DNA of 27,553 nt from Multiplicimicrobium sp043718225 (GCA_043718225.1 JAYSWD010000019.1:1-27553); one strand, 5' to 3'; positions 7,101-13,799 are shown, counted from the stretch's first letter. The notes: generated by a model from the sequence alone, not told the origin. Made by a program: numbers and translations.

Positions 7101-7498
7101 TGCATGAGAAAATACTGGTCGCGGCTGCCGCTATCCCGCGCTTCCGGAGGCGCGCCTGGATCCTGCGAAACCGGCTGCATCTTGATTTTTCCGGAAAAAG
7201 TTTCGGACCATACAATGCGATGACATTCTTCCGTTAACGATTCAGATATATCGATTACAGACCCTTGAGAAGCAAGCTGTTGTCTTAAATGTTTAGCGGT
7301 AGCGTGGTCGGGGCATTTGGAAATGATGACGGGAAGATGGTTTAAAATTTCGGCGCATTCATCCGGATCAAAGCTAAAAAGCTCGATTAGTTTTTCTGAA
7401 ATAACGTCACGGCTGCCGGTTTGTACTTGCCGCAAAACGACAAAAACATCCGCCGCCGGGACCAGCGTATCAGCCTGCAATATGTAATCTTGTGCCAT
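4127..7498 (-). CDS. Giant coiled-coil protein with L7/L12-like N-terminal domain
   Basis: This 1123-residue protein has no signal peptide or membrane segment. Residues 19-85 or so follow the pattern of the ribosomal L7/L12 C-terminal domain, which shares its fold with ClpS. The pattern is a VVL strand, a DVISEKLIELFSFDPDECAEIL helix pair, a PVII strand, an ATAKHLRQQLASQGSVIDI helix and a final strand. From about 130 to the end it is almost unbroken Glu/Lys/Gln/Leu-rich heptad sequence, a very long coiled coil with no Walker motifs, so it is not an SMC-type ATPase. A scaffold or cytoskeletal role is a guess. No Shine-Dalgarno site is obvious before the ATG. Its last residues (SDCARL) run into the nuclease-paralogue fragment, so the natural C-terminus may have been cut by that rearrangement. 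Confidence 0.75.
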   Translation of the reverse strand: MAQDYILQADTLVPAADVFVVLRQVQTGSRDVISEKLIELFSFDPDECAEILNHLPVIISKCPDHATAKHLRQQLASQGSVIDISESLTEECHRIVWSETFSGKIKMQPVSQDPGAPPEARDSGSRDQYFLMQYRRSESMRQKLLTYFQQTAREFEAMQKDYDAAQDRLETEREKHAAEKARESEKQAELDKQIHLLEKIITESEAQSTGKIRHLESALREQERRLNETRTALNAQNKTREQEKNKSAKLDDAKLKLEAELQKKNFELDDVRDTAAKLGQRLEALERECILQKSALDEKSAELEKERQQVIAMQTDSDSRFQQRNHKIAVQEKTIAEQSKVVATALQEKKELQTTLKQQGLESERRLFESEKELKMSAQAAAAANAKNALLENSVDMLEKRILQAETLLGVAQKKAEELEKNTHAFEEVKKQALREQGAAAQKISNLETALANIEPESKAENQALTEKNKALAASLIEKEAGLLAKEALLIQEQGKSAGLDQETRRLRGVIERNDIRAAELQQEITNQDKRLEQAAAVLETERKKEARTYAETQAGLNQRDKKISEQEQIIQAQVLAIQNEISIKAVLQRQVDEAFEADAQTRALHQKTINGLKQDILALQESLAGEKQNLAHLQKTKEEESAALHKDFAARTGVFEQILTELEAVISTQKEQALLFEKQSEKALSDGARELEKEKTCAAEEMAKKTTAIEKLTNDLETNRADLEAEKKKSAKLDSLQKNTESELTASKAQITLLENKLTEHKNKILEHTENFNHINGITEVLEKQLSDTQNKAVHEANLRQQFEQENESKSRMITGLQDQMRERGELMAEDKRQIAESTLALKKLDTQLRGTETNLQAENSRGQELEKNLQLKTKLAESLKDELSSAMRRHDELRAETEREGWQKDRQIDELRKSLENYAAENDSFRQQLKAESEGLANERAGLTALRKANGSLQQEFKNSMAELESSRGKQLELTESIQAHKEFFISLEALLEKKEQELKILQEAVLRADEVGSRMVNELQERSAALVEAEAVAASTYNAWEERLNDLEQKLTVHQKTFIRQTNEIERVTAQLEKERHEALCEHEELRKEVFEKNKHIVFLENELKNKTHKITALSDCARL

Positions 7499-7684
7499 GA
7501 ATATGAAGTATTAATTTTCCTTGCGAAAACCGCAATCGAAATTATATTCACTTCGCAGGAATTAAAAAAGGAATATGTTTAGGGTGAAACTCTTCCTATT
7601 TTCAGGGTTTCCCTGTGGAATCAGCCTCGCTTCAGGGCCAAACTATTAACAGGAATCAAATTTAAACAAAACAGAGGAGGCATC

Positions 7685-7984
7685 ATGACTAATCAAAATA
7701 ATTTCAAGCCCGGCCAAAATCACGGCGCAAAAACAGGACGCAACGCCAATGAGCGCAGCGGCGAAACCAACAAAGGCTCACAGAATAACTCCGATCATCG
7801 CGCGACGGAACGCGACGGCGGCAATCAAGCTGACCGTAACGCAAAGCATATACGGGAAGGAAATCAAAAGGCTCAGGCAGCGACGGCAAAAAACAGCGCC
7901 GGCGGAAACCAAAATAGAAATCGTGATTTTCAGAACCGTAAAGTTGAGACTGAGACTCAAGCTTCGGGCAAATCCGGAATCTAA
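7685..7984 (+). CDS. Small disordered Asn/Gly-rich hydrophilic protein
   Basis: A strong AGGAGG six bases upstream supports this 99-residue product. It is made almost entirely of Asn, Gly, Gln, Lys, Arg, Ala and Ser, with hardly any hydrophobic residues and no cysteine, so it should be intrinsically disordered like hydrophilins or KGG-type stress proteins. I recognise no family. A second small hydrophilic gene follows 24 bases later, probably in the same transcript, and a CsbD-like gene lies nearby, which suggests a stress role. The function is not established. Confidence 0.7.
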   Translation: MTNQNNFKPGQNHGAKTGRNANERSGETNKGSQNNSDHRATERDGGNQADRNAKHIREGNQKAQAATAKNSAGGNQNRNRDFQNRKVETETQASGKSGI

Positions 7985-8008
7985 ACAGTTTTTTCGTGCG
8001 GAGGATAC

Positions 8009-8185
8009 ATGAATAGCAAAGAAAGTGATGTCAGGCAAAGCTGTGATCCGAAGCAAAATACCGGCGGCAAAAACGTGCCGGCAAAAAAAATGACCCCGAA
8101 AGAAACCGGAAACAGCGGCGATAATGACCCCGCCGTTCCGATTCCGGACAATGACTCCGAGAGAACTAAAAAACAGCGTTGGTAA
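8009..8185 (+). CDS. Small hydrophilic protein, 58 residues
   Basis: The ATG at 8009 follows GGAGG at 6-base spacing and lies 24 bases after the stop of the previous disordered protein. The 58-codon product is polar and Lys/Asp/Asn-rich. It has a VPAKKMTPKETGNSGDND segment, one Cys, and ends in KKQRW. It has no hydrophobic core and no family I know. A pair of hairpins follows directly, the second a terminator, closing a two-gene unit. Ribosome-binding site, spacing and terminator support it as a gene, but the short length leaves doubt. Confidence 0.6.
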   Translation: MNSKESDVRQSCDPKQNTGGKNVPAKKMTPKETGNSGDNDPAVPIPDNDSERTKKQRW

Positions 8186-8192
8186 TTAACAC

Positions 8193-8258
8193 AACGCCCG
8201 AGCTTTATTGAGGGCGTTAAAATAAAAAAGACCGGGCACAATACCCGGCCTTTTTTTT
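8193..8258. terminator. Tandem hairpins, bidirectional terminator
   Basis: The first hairpin is AACGCCC (8193-8199) with GGGCGTT (8212-8218). The second, at about 8225-8258, has a GC-rich stem centred on CCGGG/CCCGG with an A run before and a run of eight T after it. It separates the plus-strand small-protein pair from the convergent DUF5666-like gene. Confidence 0.75.
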
Positions 8259-8314
8259 ATTCGCTTTCTTCTTTATTTTGCGCTGCGTTTAGCTAATCGC
8301 TAAACACAACTGCA

Positions 8315-8683
8315 TTAAACTTTGGTAACTGTCTCCGCTGTGACTTCGCCCGACACAGTCTTACCGCTTTCGACTTGGACTTTATCGCCCGCTTCAAGAT
8401 CCGCGAGGCCGTCTATACCCACGAAGTCCGTGCTTGAAGTGACATTTACTTCCGCGGAACCCGGCTTAATTGAAGTCTTCGGTGTCGCTTTTAATTGGAA
8501 GCTTTGATCCTCGGTGTCGACATTTCCGACTTTGCCGCCGATGACTGCTTCGGCATCCGTATGAGTATGCACCCTCGCATCAGCCGTGTGTTCCGGTGTA
8601 TGCTCCGCCCACGCGGAAGACGCTAGCAAAAGACCTGTTGCGAAAAATATCGCGCTAAAACCGTAACGTTTGATTTGAGTCAT
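8315..8683 (-). CDS. Exported His-rich DUF5666-like protein
   Basis: The 122-residue product has a signal peptide (hydrophobic 9-22, cleavage probably after AWA at 24-26). A short His-rich linker follows (HTPEHTADARVHTHTD). The rest, about 46-122, is a beta-rich domain with the DUF5666 layout: IGGKVGNVDTEDQSFQLKA, then a STDFVGIDGLADLEAGDKVQVE segment and a GEVTAETVTKV end. DUF5666 proteins have no known biochemical activity; the fold is probably OB-like. AAGGA lies six bases before the ATG. The His-rich linker could bind metal, as in the Cys/His-rich Spy-like protein earlier in the window. Confidence 0.7.
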   Translation of the reverse strand: MTQIKRYGFSAIFFATGLLLASSAWAEHTPEHTADARVHTHTDAEAVIGGKVGNVDTEDQSFQLKATPKTSIKPGSAEVNVTSSTDFVGIDGLADLEAGDKVQVESGKTVSGEVTAETVTKV

Positions 8684-8743
8684 AATTTCCTTCTGTATTG
8701 TTTGTGCTCTGGGTTTTACCCAAACGCATTTAATTTTTATTTT

Positions 8744-8767
8744 GAGGTTGCGCTTCAGCGCGGAGCC
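8744..8767. repeat. GGTTGCGC-type hairpin, copy 1
   Basis: GAGGTTGCGC and the following GCGCGGAGCC form a short hairpin at the 3' end of the CsbD-like gene. It belongs to a dispersed short-hairpin family also seen at 19426-19486, 22816-22837, 25275-25298 and 25335-25361. Confidence 0.45.
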
Positions 8768-8935
8768 TCAACCACGCAGCGCGCGTTTAAGTTTGTCGGT
8801 TGCTTTACCCGCAAAATTTTTTACTTTGCCGGCGGCTTCGTCGATCGCGCCTTCATCCTTCAGTCTTTGATTTCCGCTTAATTCCCCTGCCGCTTTTTTA
8901 AACCGGCCTTTGATTTGATCCGTGTTGCCCGCCAT
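8768..8935 (-). CDS. CsbD-like stress protein
   Basis: This is a 55-residue product with ATG at 8935 and AAGGAGG six bases upstream. It opens MAGNTDQIKGRFKKAAGEL and has IDEAAGKVKNFAGKATDKLK later, the usual CsbD pattern of Asp-Gln-Ile-Lys-Gly followed by helical Lys/Ala/Gly/Glu-rich sequence. CsbD proteins are small, abundant and general-stress-induced in many bacteria, with unknown mechanism. It sits with other small hydrophilic genes. The end overlaps a short hairpin. Confidence 0.85.
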   Translation of the reverse strand: MAGNTDQIKGRFKKAAGELSGNQRLKDEGAIDEAAGKVKNFAGKATDKLKRALRG

Positions 8936-9063
8936 GTATGCCTCCTTGTTATTTATGAGTTCTTTCCATGACTGAGTCTAACGAAGCACCTTTTAGAGTG
9001 GCATAGGCGGAACCATGAAAACACCGGGGGTATAACCCCTATATGTCTTGAAGGGGTTTAGAG

Positions 9064-9148
9064 GAGCAGATGAGCAATCGAGGAGGCGTATGTGCCTAAT
9101 ACGCTGACGAAGATTGGAAAATCTGCGACGCCGCAGAAAAGCCCTTGT
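9064..9148 (+). repeat. Covarying-hairpin repeat, copy R1
   Basis: GAGCAATCGAGGAG is followed by hairpin GCGTAT (9086-9091) / ATACGC (9099-9104) and TGACGA, then a second hairpin TCTGCG/CGCAGA near 9122-9137. It aligns with R3 at the window end, where the stem is ACGTAT/ATACGT, so the paired bases have covaried. Confidence 0.65.
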
Positions 9149-9156
9149 TGGTGGTT

Positions 9157-9204
9157 TTAATATCGAGAAATTGAAGTATCAATCTGAAGCGCCCAAGCGT
9201 CAAT
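9157..9204 (-). pseudogene. Duplicated last 15 codons of the MoeB/ThiF-rhodanese gene
   Basis: This 48-bp stretch matches 9373-9420 at 44 of 48 bases with an offset of 216 bp. It encodes the same C-terminal end, IDAW then QIDTSISRY and a stop (TAA instead of TGA). Homology ends abruptly at 9204. It is either the scar of a tandem duplication or of an insertion that copied the gene end. Confidence 0.75.
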
Positions 9205-9282
9205 TAAATGGCGCGAGTTTACGAGCGCAAATCTAAAGCCGACGTTAGTTCCGTCTCCTGCCACCCTGCGCAGAAAATGACC

Positions 9283-9359
9283 GTAAATTTAAATACTTAG
9301 AACGCGAGTTTTGTGCCAAAGGACACAACTGTTTGAGCGGGATAAGTGTTTAAATTTGC
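9283..9359. repeat. Hairpin element with conserved core, copy 1
   Basis: The 17-base arms 9283-9299 and 9343-9359 pair completely if G-U is allowed. The loop carries GCGAGTT, an inner hairpin TTGTGCC/GGACACAA and CTGTTTGAGC. The same core lies between quite different arms at 11910-11984. Confidence 0.65.
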
Positions 9360-9372
9360 AGCAAACTCAATT

Positions 9373-10533
9373 TCAATATCTTGAAATTGAAGTATCAATC
9401 TGAATCGCCCAAGCGTCAATCCCGCCGGCAACATTCTTCAGATTCTTAAAACCTTTGGAATGCAGAATTTCAAGCGCGCGCCGGCTGCGCGGGCCGCGAT
9501 GACAATAAGCAACAATCTCTTCATCTTTAAACGACTCAAACTCTTTCAATTTGGTTTCAATATCCCCGAGCGGCATGAGTTTACCGCCCTGGATTTTCGC
9601 GATTTGAAATTCGAACGGTTCGCGCACATCGAGCAGAAGAAATTTTTCTTTCGCGTCGAGCTTCTTTTTCAGGTCATGAACTGAAATTTCTTTGACGGCG
9701 GATTGTTCGGCATTGTGATTTTTAAGGCCGCAAAATTGTTCGTAATCTATTAGCTTCGTAATGGTCGGATTTTTTCCGCAAACCGGACAATGGGGGTCTT
9801 TGCGCACTTTGAGTTCACGGAAAGTCATGTTAAGCGCGTCATAAACCATGAGGCGGCCGACAAGTGACTTGCCGATACCGCAAATCAGTTTAACCGCTTC
9901 CGTGGCCTGAATGACGCCGATGGTTCCTGGCAAGATACCGAGAACTCCGCCTTCAGCGCAGCTCGGCACCATTCCCGGCGGCGGCGGTTCGGGATATAAA
10001 CATCGGTAACAAGGACCGTCTTCCCCGGCAGCATTTTTGGCTGAGAACACGGTCACAAGCCCGTCGAATCTGAAAATGGAGCCGTAAACATTCGGCTTTT
10101 TTAAAAGCACGCAGGCATCATTCGTGAGATAGCGCGTCGGAAAATTATCCGTCCCGTCAATCACGATATCGTAATCTTTGATGATGCGAATCGCGTTTTC
10201 GCTGGTGATGCGTTCGTTGTGTTTGATGATTTTTAAATCGGAATTCATTTGGCGCAGGCGTTTTGCCGCGGCATCAACCTTGGGAGTATCAATATCGCTT
10301 TCCGCGAAAATAACCTGGCGCTGAAGATTGGAAAGGTCAACCGTGTCAAAATCGACCAGGCCTAAAGTGCCCACGCCCGCCGCGGAAAGATAAAGCGCAA
10401 GCGGCGAACCGAGTCCGCCGGTACCGATAATCAAAACCTTGGAGGCAAGCAGCTTCTTCTGCCCTTCTTCTCCCACGCTAGGAAGAATGAAGTGGCGGCT
10501 GTACCTGATTAATTGTTCCGGCGTTAAATCCAT
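9373..10533 (-). CDS. moeB: MoeB/ThiF-type adenylyltransferase fused to a rhodanese domain
   Basis: The 386-residue protein would adenylate the C-terminal glycine of a ubiquitin-like sulfur carrier (MoaD- or ThiS-type) and may then transfer sulfur with its own rhodanese. Residues 1-255 form the E1-like domain: GTGGLG (37-42), NLQRQ (69-73), DGTDN (126-130), zinc Cys pairs 175/178 and 249/252, and the conserved Cys192 in PSCAEGG. Residues 280-380 form the rhodanese domain with active-site Cys344 in CHRGPRS. This layout matches MoeZ/MOCS3-like proteins. No carrier protein is encoded nearby, so the pathway (molybdopterin, thiamine or cysteine) is undecided. The gene stands alone on the minus strand. 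Its last codons are duplicated at 9157-9204. Confidence 0.85.
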   Translation of the reverse strand: MDLTPEQLIRYSRHFILPSVGEEGQKKLLASKVLIIGTGGLGSPLALYLSAAGVGTLGLVDFDTVDLSNLQRQVIFAESDIDTPKVDAAAKRLRQMNSDLKIIKHNERITSENAIRIIKDYDIVIDGTDNFPTRYLTNDACVLLKKPNVYGSIFRFDGLVTVFSAKNAAGEDGPCYRCLYPEPPPPGMVPSCAEGGVLGILPGTIGVIQATEAVKLICGIGKSLVGRLMVYDALNMTFRELKVRKDPHCPVCGKNPTITKLIDYEQFCGLKNHNAEQSAVKEISVHDLKKKLDAKEKFLLLDVREPFEFQIAKIQGGKLMPLGDIETKLKEFESFKDEEIVAYCHRGPRSRRALEILHSKGFKNLKNVAGGIDAWAIQIDTSISRY

Positions 10534-10596
10534 GTTCTTTACTTTGGTTAAATCGCATGTCGAGCTTTATCTAGACATGCAGTCCAAAAATGCCGA

Positions 10597-10625
10597 AACC
10601 CGAAGATGAAACTTCGGGTTTTTTT
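10597..10625. terminator. Rho-independent terminator hairpin
   Basis: Stem AACCCGAAG (10597-10605) pairs with CTTCGGGTT (10612-10620), with seven T in a row on the plus side. On the minus strand the stem is followed by a broken T run, so it may end the aldo-keto reductase transcript, which stops about 185 bases before it. Confidence 0.6.
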
Positions 10626-10809
10626 ACGACTGCTCTTAGGGCAAAAACCCGCAGGACTTTTTAGCTTACGATTATCTATGAGTTCCCGCGGAAGCAAGAT
10701 GTCCCTCAAATCACCGCGTAAGTTGCCATTCTATTGGAAAAAAGGGTTTTGAAAAGATCTATTTTTACCCTGTATGAGACTCCCGAATTTTGCCGAGGAT
10801 CGCAAAGAA

Positions 10810-11793
10810 TTAACCGGAAGGTAAAAGATGCTTCTGAAATAACGGATCCGAACCAAATAAGCGGCGTAAAGCCTGGATCATCTCCTTGGTCAACTTCGGC
10901 TCTGCGGCGGCTTTTAAATTCTGGCGGATTTGCTCCTGATTTTTAGCACCGGGTATGATGACGCTCACAGCCGGTTCAGATAAAACAAATTCAAGCGCGG
11001 CTTGCGCTAAAGGAACGTCTCCCACAATAGCCTGTACCTTAGCGAGCTTTTCGAAATCCACGGCCAGTTTTTCTTTCGAATAACGACGGCGATGATCGTC
11101 TTTCGGAAACAGTGTTTCGGAAGAATGCTTGCCGGTTAATATTCCGGAGGCCAGTGGTTCGCGCACGACGACCGCGATTCCCTTTTCTTTCGCGCGTTCA
11201 AAAACATCGATACGCATACGCTGGTCAAAAATATTAAAAATCAGCTGCAGCGAATCAATTTCTTTTACATGCTTAATCGCCCACAGCGTTTCCGCGACGG
11301 TATGCAGCGATAATCCGATGTACTTTATTTTTCCCGCCTTTTTCATTTCAACTAAGGCAGCAACGGCCGCCCCTTTTTGAACGATATCGGGGGCGGGATT
11401 ATGCAGCTGATAAAAGTCGATGTGGTCCGTTCCAAGACGTTTTAAACTCTCTTCGCACGCGAAACGCAGGTAGTCAGGGTCAAAGTTTTTTTTATGTCCG
11501 CCTTTGACCTGCCCCGCGGCAGGCGGATAAAAATCAACTCCGCCTTTCGAAGCGATCACAACCTCATTGCGGTTTTTACCCCGCAGTAATTGCGCGATTA
11601 ATTTTTCACTGCGTCCTTCACCGTAAGTATCCGCCGTATCAAAAAAACGCACACCACCATCCCAGGCCGCTTCAAGCGTTTCCAGCGCATCCGTTTCGGA
11701 AACAGTCCCATAACCTACGCCGCCGATCGCCCAACAGCCCATTCCTATTTCAGGAATTTCAATTCCCGTTTTTCCCAGCTTTCGTCGATTCAT
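10810..11793 (-). CDS. Aldo/keto reductase
   Basis: This is a complete 327-residue NAD(P)H-dependent (beta/alpha)8-barrel oxidoreductase. The catalytic tetrad is intact: Asp52 and Tyr57 in FFDTADTYGEG, Lys83 in VIASKGG and His131 in YQLHNP. The cofactor region carries IIPGAKNQEQIRQNL near the C-terminus. The N-terminus LGKTGIEIPEIGMGCWAIGG is typical of the YghZ/Tas-like subgroup. The substrate cannot be told from sequence. AAGGA lies five bases before the ATG. The gene stands alone, followed by about 270 bp of non-coding DNA with a terminator. Confidence 0.88.
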   Translation of the reverse strand: MNRRKLGKTGIEIPEIGMGCWAIGGVGYGTVSETDALETLEAAWDGGVRFFDTADTYGEGRSEKLIAQLLRGKNRNEVVIASKGGVDFYPPAAGQVKGGHKKNFDPDYLRFACEESLKRLGTDHIDFYQLHNPAPDIVQKGAAVAALVEMKKAGKIKYIGLSLHTVAETLWAIKHVKEIDSLQLIFNIFDQRMRIDVFERAKEKGIAVVVREPLASGILTGKHSSETLFPKDDHRRRYSKEKLAVDFEKLAKVQAIVGDVPLAQAALEFVLSEPAVSVIIPGAKNQEQIRQNLKAAAEPKLTKEMIQALRRLFGSDPLFQKHLLPSG

Positions 11794-11909
11794 TCAATCC
11801 TTATTTTCTCCGTCAACGCGCAATTCATACTGAAGTGCGCGTTGATACAACCTGAAAACACATTTGTGTTTTTCCGTTGTCAGCCGCCACTCCCCTACCG
11901 CGCAAAATT

Positions 11910-11984
11910 CAAAGGCTAAGGTTTTAGATTGCGAGTTCTGAGCGCAGCATCAGCTGTTTGAGCAAGTTAAAACCTTGGCCTTTG
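11910..11984. repeat. Hairpin element with conserved core, copy 2
   Basis: The 17-base arms 11910-11926 and 11968-11984 pair at every position with one G-U. The interior shares GCGAGTTCTGAGC and GCTGTTTGAGC with the element at 9283-9359, while the arms are unrelated in sequence. Confidence 0.65.
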
Positions 11985-12006
11985 CAAATCAATACTCACT
12001 TGCGAT

Positions 12007-12042
12007 AAAAAAGAAAGCCCCGGAGATTTCTCCCCGGGGCTT
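12007..12042 (-). terminator. Terminator of the aldolase gene
   Basis: AAGCCCCGG pairs with CCGGGGCTT around a short loop. On the minus strand the stem is followed by TTTCTTTTTT. It lies about 90 bases beyond the aldolase stop. Confidence 0.75.
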
Positions 12043-12134
12043 AATCGCGTCGCGACAAATCATCCTAAGTTTTATCGAAGGATAAAATTATAAACAGATC
12101 GAGAGACGCAAATTTAAACTGCCGCTAAAATCGA

Positions 12135-13190
12135 CTATACCGCAACCGCAACAGGAGAAGCTGCCGCAAGCGTCTTGCCGGTTGACTTTAAATCATCGCA
12201 GGCATGCTGAATGCGCTTCGCCATGCCTTCTTCGGCTTTTTTCAAGTAGCTGCGCGGATCATAAACTTTTTTATTACCCACATCGCCGTCTACTTTGAGA
12301 ACGCCGTCGTAATTCTTGAAAAAGTGCTCAACCATCGGGCGTGTAAACGCATATTGCGTATCCGTATCTACGTTCATCTTGATTACACCGTAGTTCAGCG
12401 TTTCATGAATTTCGGAAAGTTCTGACCCTGAGCCGCCATGAAACACGAGATCAAAATGCGCTGCAGTGCCAAAAGCCTTATCTAAGGCGGCCTGACCGTC
12501 GCGCAAAATCGTCGGTTTCAATTTGACATTACCGGGTTTATAAACTCCGTGCACATTTCCGAAAGTAGCGGCAAACATATAACGTCCGCCTTTCACAGCG
12601 GAAAGACGGCGATAGACTTCAACCATGTCTTCAGGAGTCGTATAAAGCTTTTCAGCAGGGCTGCCTTCGTGGCTTACACCGTCTTCTTCACCGCCCACAA
12701 CACCGGCTTCGACTTCGAGAATAATTTCATTCTTCGCGCAACGTTCAAGTAATTTGACCGCGATATCCATATTTTCTTTGAGCGGAAGCTCAGAACCGTC
12801 AAACATATGGCTGTTAAAAAGATTCGGGAGCCCTTTGGCGCGGCGGCGTTCGGTTTCATCGATAAGCGGCGACATAAATTTGTCAACTTTGCCTGGCTGG
12901 CAATGATCGGTATGCAGCGCGATCCAAACATTGTATCTTTTTGCGAGAAGATGCACATGCTCTGCGATTGAAATCGCGCCTAGCGGCATATCCTTCACGG
13001 AGAGGCCGGAAGCAAATTCCGCTCCGCCGGTGGAAACTTGAATAATTCCGTCGGACTTGGCGTCCGCGAAACCCTTGAGCGCGGCATTGGCGGTTTCGGT
13101 CGAAGTGACGTTAATCGCGGGATAGGCATAGCCTTTGGCTTTTGCGGTATCGAGCATTTTGCAATATTGTTTGTAATCTACAACTGGCAT
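12135..13190 (-). CDS. fbaA: Class II fructose-bisphosphate aldolase
   Basis: The 351-residue enzyme is a zinc-dependent aldolase that interconverts fructose 1,6-bisphosphate with glyceraldehyde 3-phosphate and dihydroxyacetone phosphate in glycolysis and gluconeogenesis. Its length and insertions fit the long class IIA form. Visible motifs are LHTDHC with His93, Asp95 and His96, EVEAGVVGGEEDGV at 159-172, GNVHGVY with metal-binding His214, FHGGSGS with His251, and NVDTDTQYAF at 273-282. AAGGAG sits six bases before the ATG, and a strong terminator follows the stop. It is preceded by the thioredoxin gene on the same strand, with a 118-bp repeat element between them. The Ala/Val-rich C-terminal tail is lineage-specific. 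Confidence 0.93.
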   Translation of the reverse strand: MPVVDYKQYCKMLDTAKAKGYAYPAINVTSTETANAALKGFADAKSDGIIQVSTGGAEFASGLSVKDMPLGAISIAEHVHLLAKRYNVWIALHTDHCQPGKVDKFMSPLIDETERRRAKGLPNLFNSHMFDGSELPLKENMDIAVKLLERCAKNEIILEVEAGVVGGEEDGVSHEGSPAEKLYTTPEDMVEVYRRLSAVKGGRYMFAATFGNVHGVYKPGNVKLKPTILRDGQAALDKAFGTAAHFDLVFHGGSGSELSEIHETLNYGVIKMNVDTDTQYAFTRPMVEHFFKNYDGVLKVDGDVGNKKVYDPRSYLKKAEEGMAKRIQHACDDLKSTGKTLAAASPVAVAV

Positions 13191-13203
13191 TTTTTCTCCT
13201 TAC

Positions 13204-13321
13204 GGCTGATGAAATTCTCGCATCTACTACGTTGCGCGCGGCACTTCCTTGTGCGACGTACGCTTGAATACGTCTCCGCGGTCGTTTGCGCGCGCCTTGT
13301 ATCTGCGATTTTTGATCAGCC
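13204..13321 (-). repeat. Covarying-hairpin repeat, copy R2
   Basis: GGCTGAT at 13204 and ATCAGCC ending at 13321 are terminal inverted repeats. On the minus strand the interior reads ACGACCGCGGAG, hairpin ACGTA/TACGT, then CGCACAAGG. It fills the gap between the thioredoxin stop and the aldolase start. Confidence 0.7.
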
Positions 13322-13350
13322 TCAACTAGCTTTCAAAATTAGTAAAACGT

Positions 13351-13680
13351 TCAGACTCCAAAGACTTCGTTAATTTTGGCTTGAATTTTTTCCTGAGGGT
13401 TAAAACCGACAATGCTGCCGACTTTTTCGCCGTTCTTGAAAAAGAGCAAAGTGGGAATACCCTGGATGCCAAACTTTCCCGGAGTCAGCGGATTTTCATC
13501 AACATTCATTTTTCCGACAGTGACTTTACCGGCGTTCGCGACAGCGATCTTTTCAACAATCGGTCCGACCATGCGGCAGGGCCCGCACCATTCAGCCCAA
13601 AAATCAACCAGCACAGGCGCCCCTGATTTGAGGACATCGGTTTCAAAATTCGCGTCGGTAAAAGTTTTTTCGGTTCCCAT
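13351..13680 (-). CDS. trxA: Thioredoxin
   Basis: This 109-residue protein carries the redox motif WCGPC at 31-35 (Cys32 and Cys35, the standard numbering), DFWAEW before it and the cis-proline segment GIPTLLFF at about 72-79. It reduces protein disulfides, using electrons from thioredoxin reductase, which is not in this window. The frame extends three codons upstream to a GTG, but the ATG at 13680 has AGGGGTG seven bases ahead and gives the canonical Cys positions, so I chose it. A TATAAT box lies about 52 bases upstream. Confidence 0.93.
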   Translation of the reverse strand: MGTEKTFTDANFETDVLKSGAPVLVDFWAEWCGPCRMVGPIVEKIAVANAGKVTVGKMNVDENPLTPGKFGIQGIPTLLFFKNGEKVGSIVGFNPQEKIQAKINEVFGV

Positions 13681-13731
13681 AAAATTCACCCCTAGAAAGA
13701 TTGTTGAATAAGTTCAATAGCGAGAAGCGAT

Positions 13732-13737
13732 ATTATA
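13732..13737 (-). promoter_or_regulatory. -10 box of the thioredoxin gene
   Basis: TATAAT on the minus strand lies about 52 bases before the ATG. A good -35 is not seen at the right spacing. The leader contains a small TTGAA/TTCAA hairpin. Confidence 0.45.
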
Positions 13738-13765
13738 CAAACTCTGGCGGAAAGGGAACAGAAGA

Positions 13766-13787
13766 AAGGCATAAAAATTCATGCCTT
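13766..13787 (-). terminator. Weak terminator-like hairpin after the CHASE2-GGDEF gene
   Basis: AAGGCAT (13766-13772) pairs with ATGCCTT (13781-13787), followed on the minus strand by a pyrimidine-rich but interrupted tract. It lies just beyond the stop at 13800. Confidence 0.4.
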
Positions 13788-13799
13788 CCCTAAAGGAAT

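Larger units (their letters stand above)
8936..9372. other. Gene-free stretch holding three distinct repeat remnants
   Basis: No ORF with a ribosome-binding site is seen. The stretch holds a member of the five-copy covarying repeat (9064-9148), a 48-bp duplicate of the 3' end of the neighbouring MoeB/ThiF gene (9157-9204) and a 77-base hairpin (9283-9359). It looks like a landing site for small elements. Confidence 0.7.
11794..12134. other. Intergenic stretch of nested hairpins
   Basis: No gene is seen between the aldolase stop and the aldo-keto reductase start. The stretch holds CAACGCGCA/TGCGCGTTG (11814-11822 with 11836-11844), a small AAAACACA/TGTGTTTT hairpin (11855-11872), the conserved-core hairpin (11910-11984) and the aldolase terminator. 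Confidence 0.6.

Noticed and set aside
9205..9280. Possible 3' end of a tmRNA or tRNA (TTCCGTCTCCTGCCACC)
   Set aside because: The T-loop lacks the TTCRA pattern, there is no matching acceptor 5' strand, and no tag-reading frame is found upstream.
10678..10752. Plus-strand 24-codon ORF rich in Lys and Arg
   Set aside because: It has no ribosome-binding site, no family and no supporting context.
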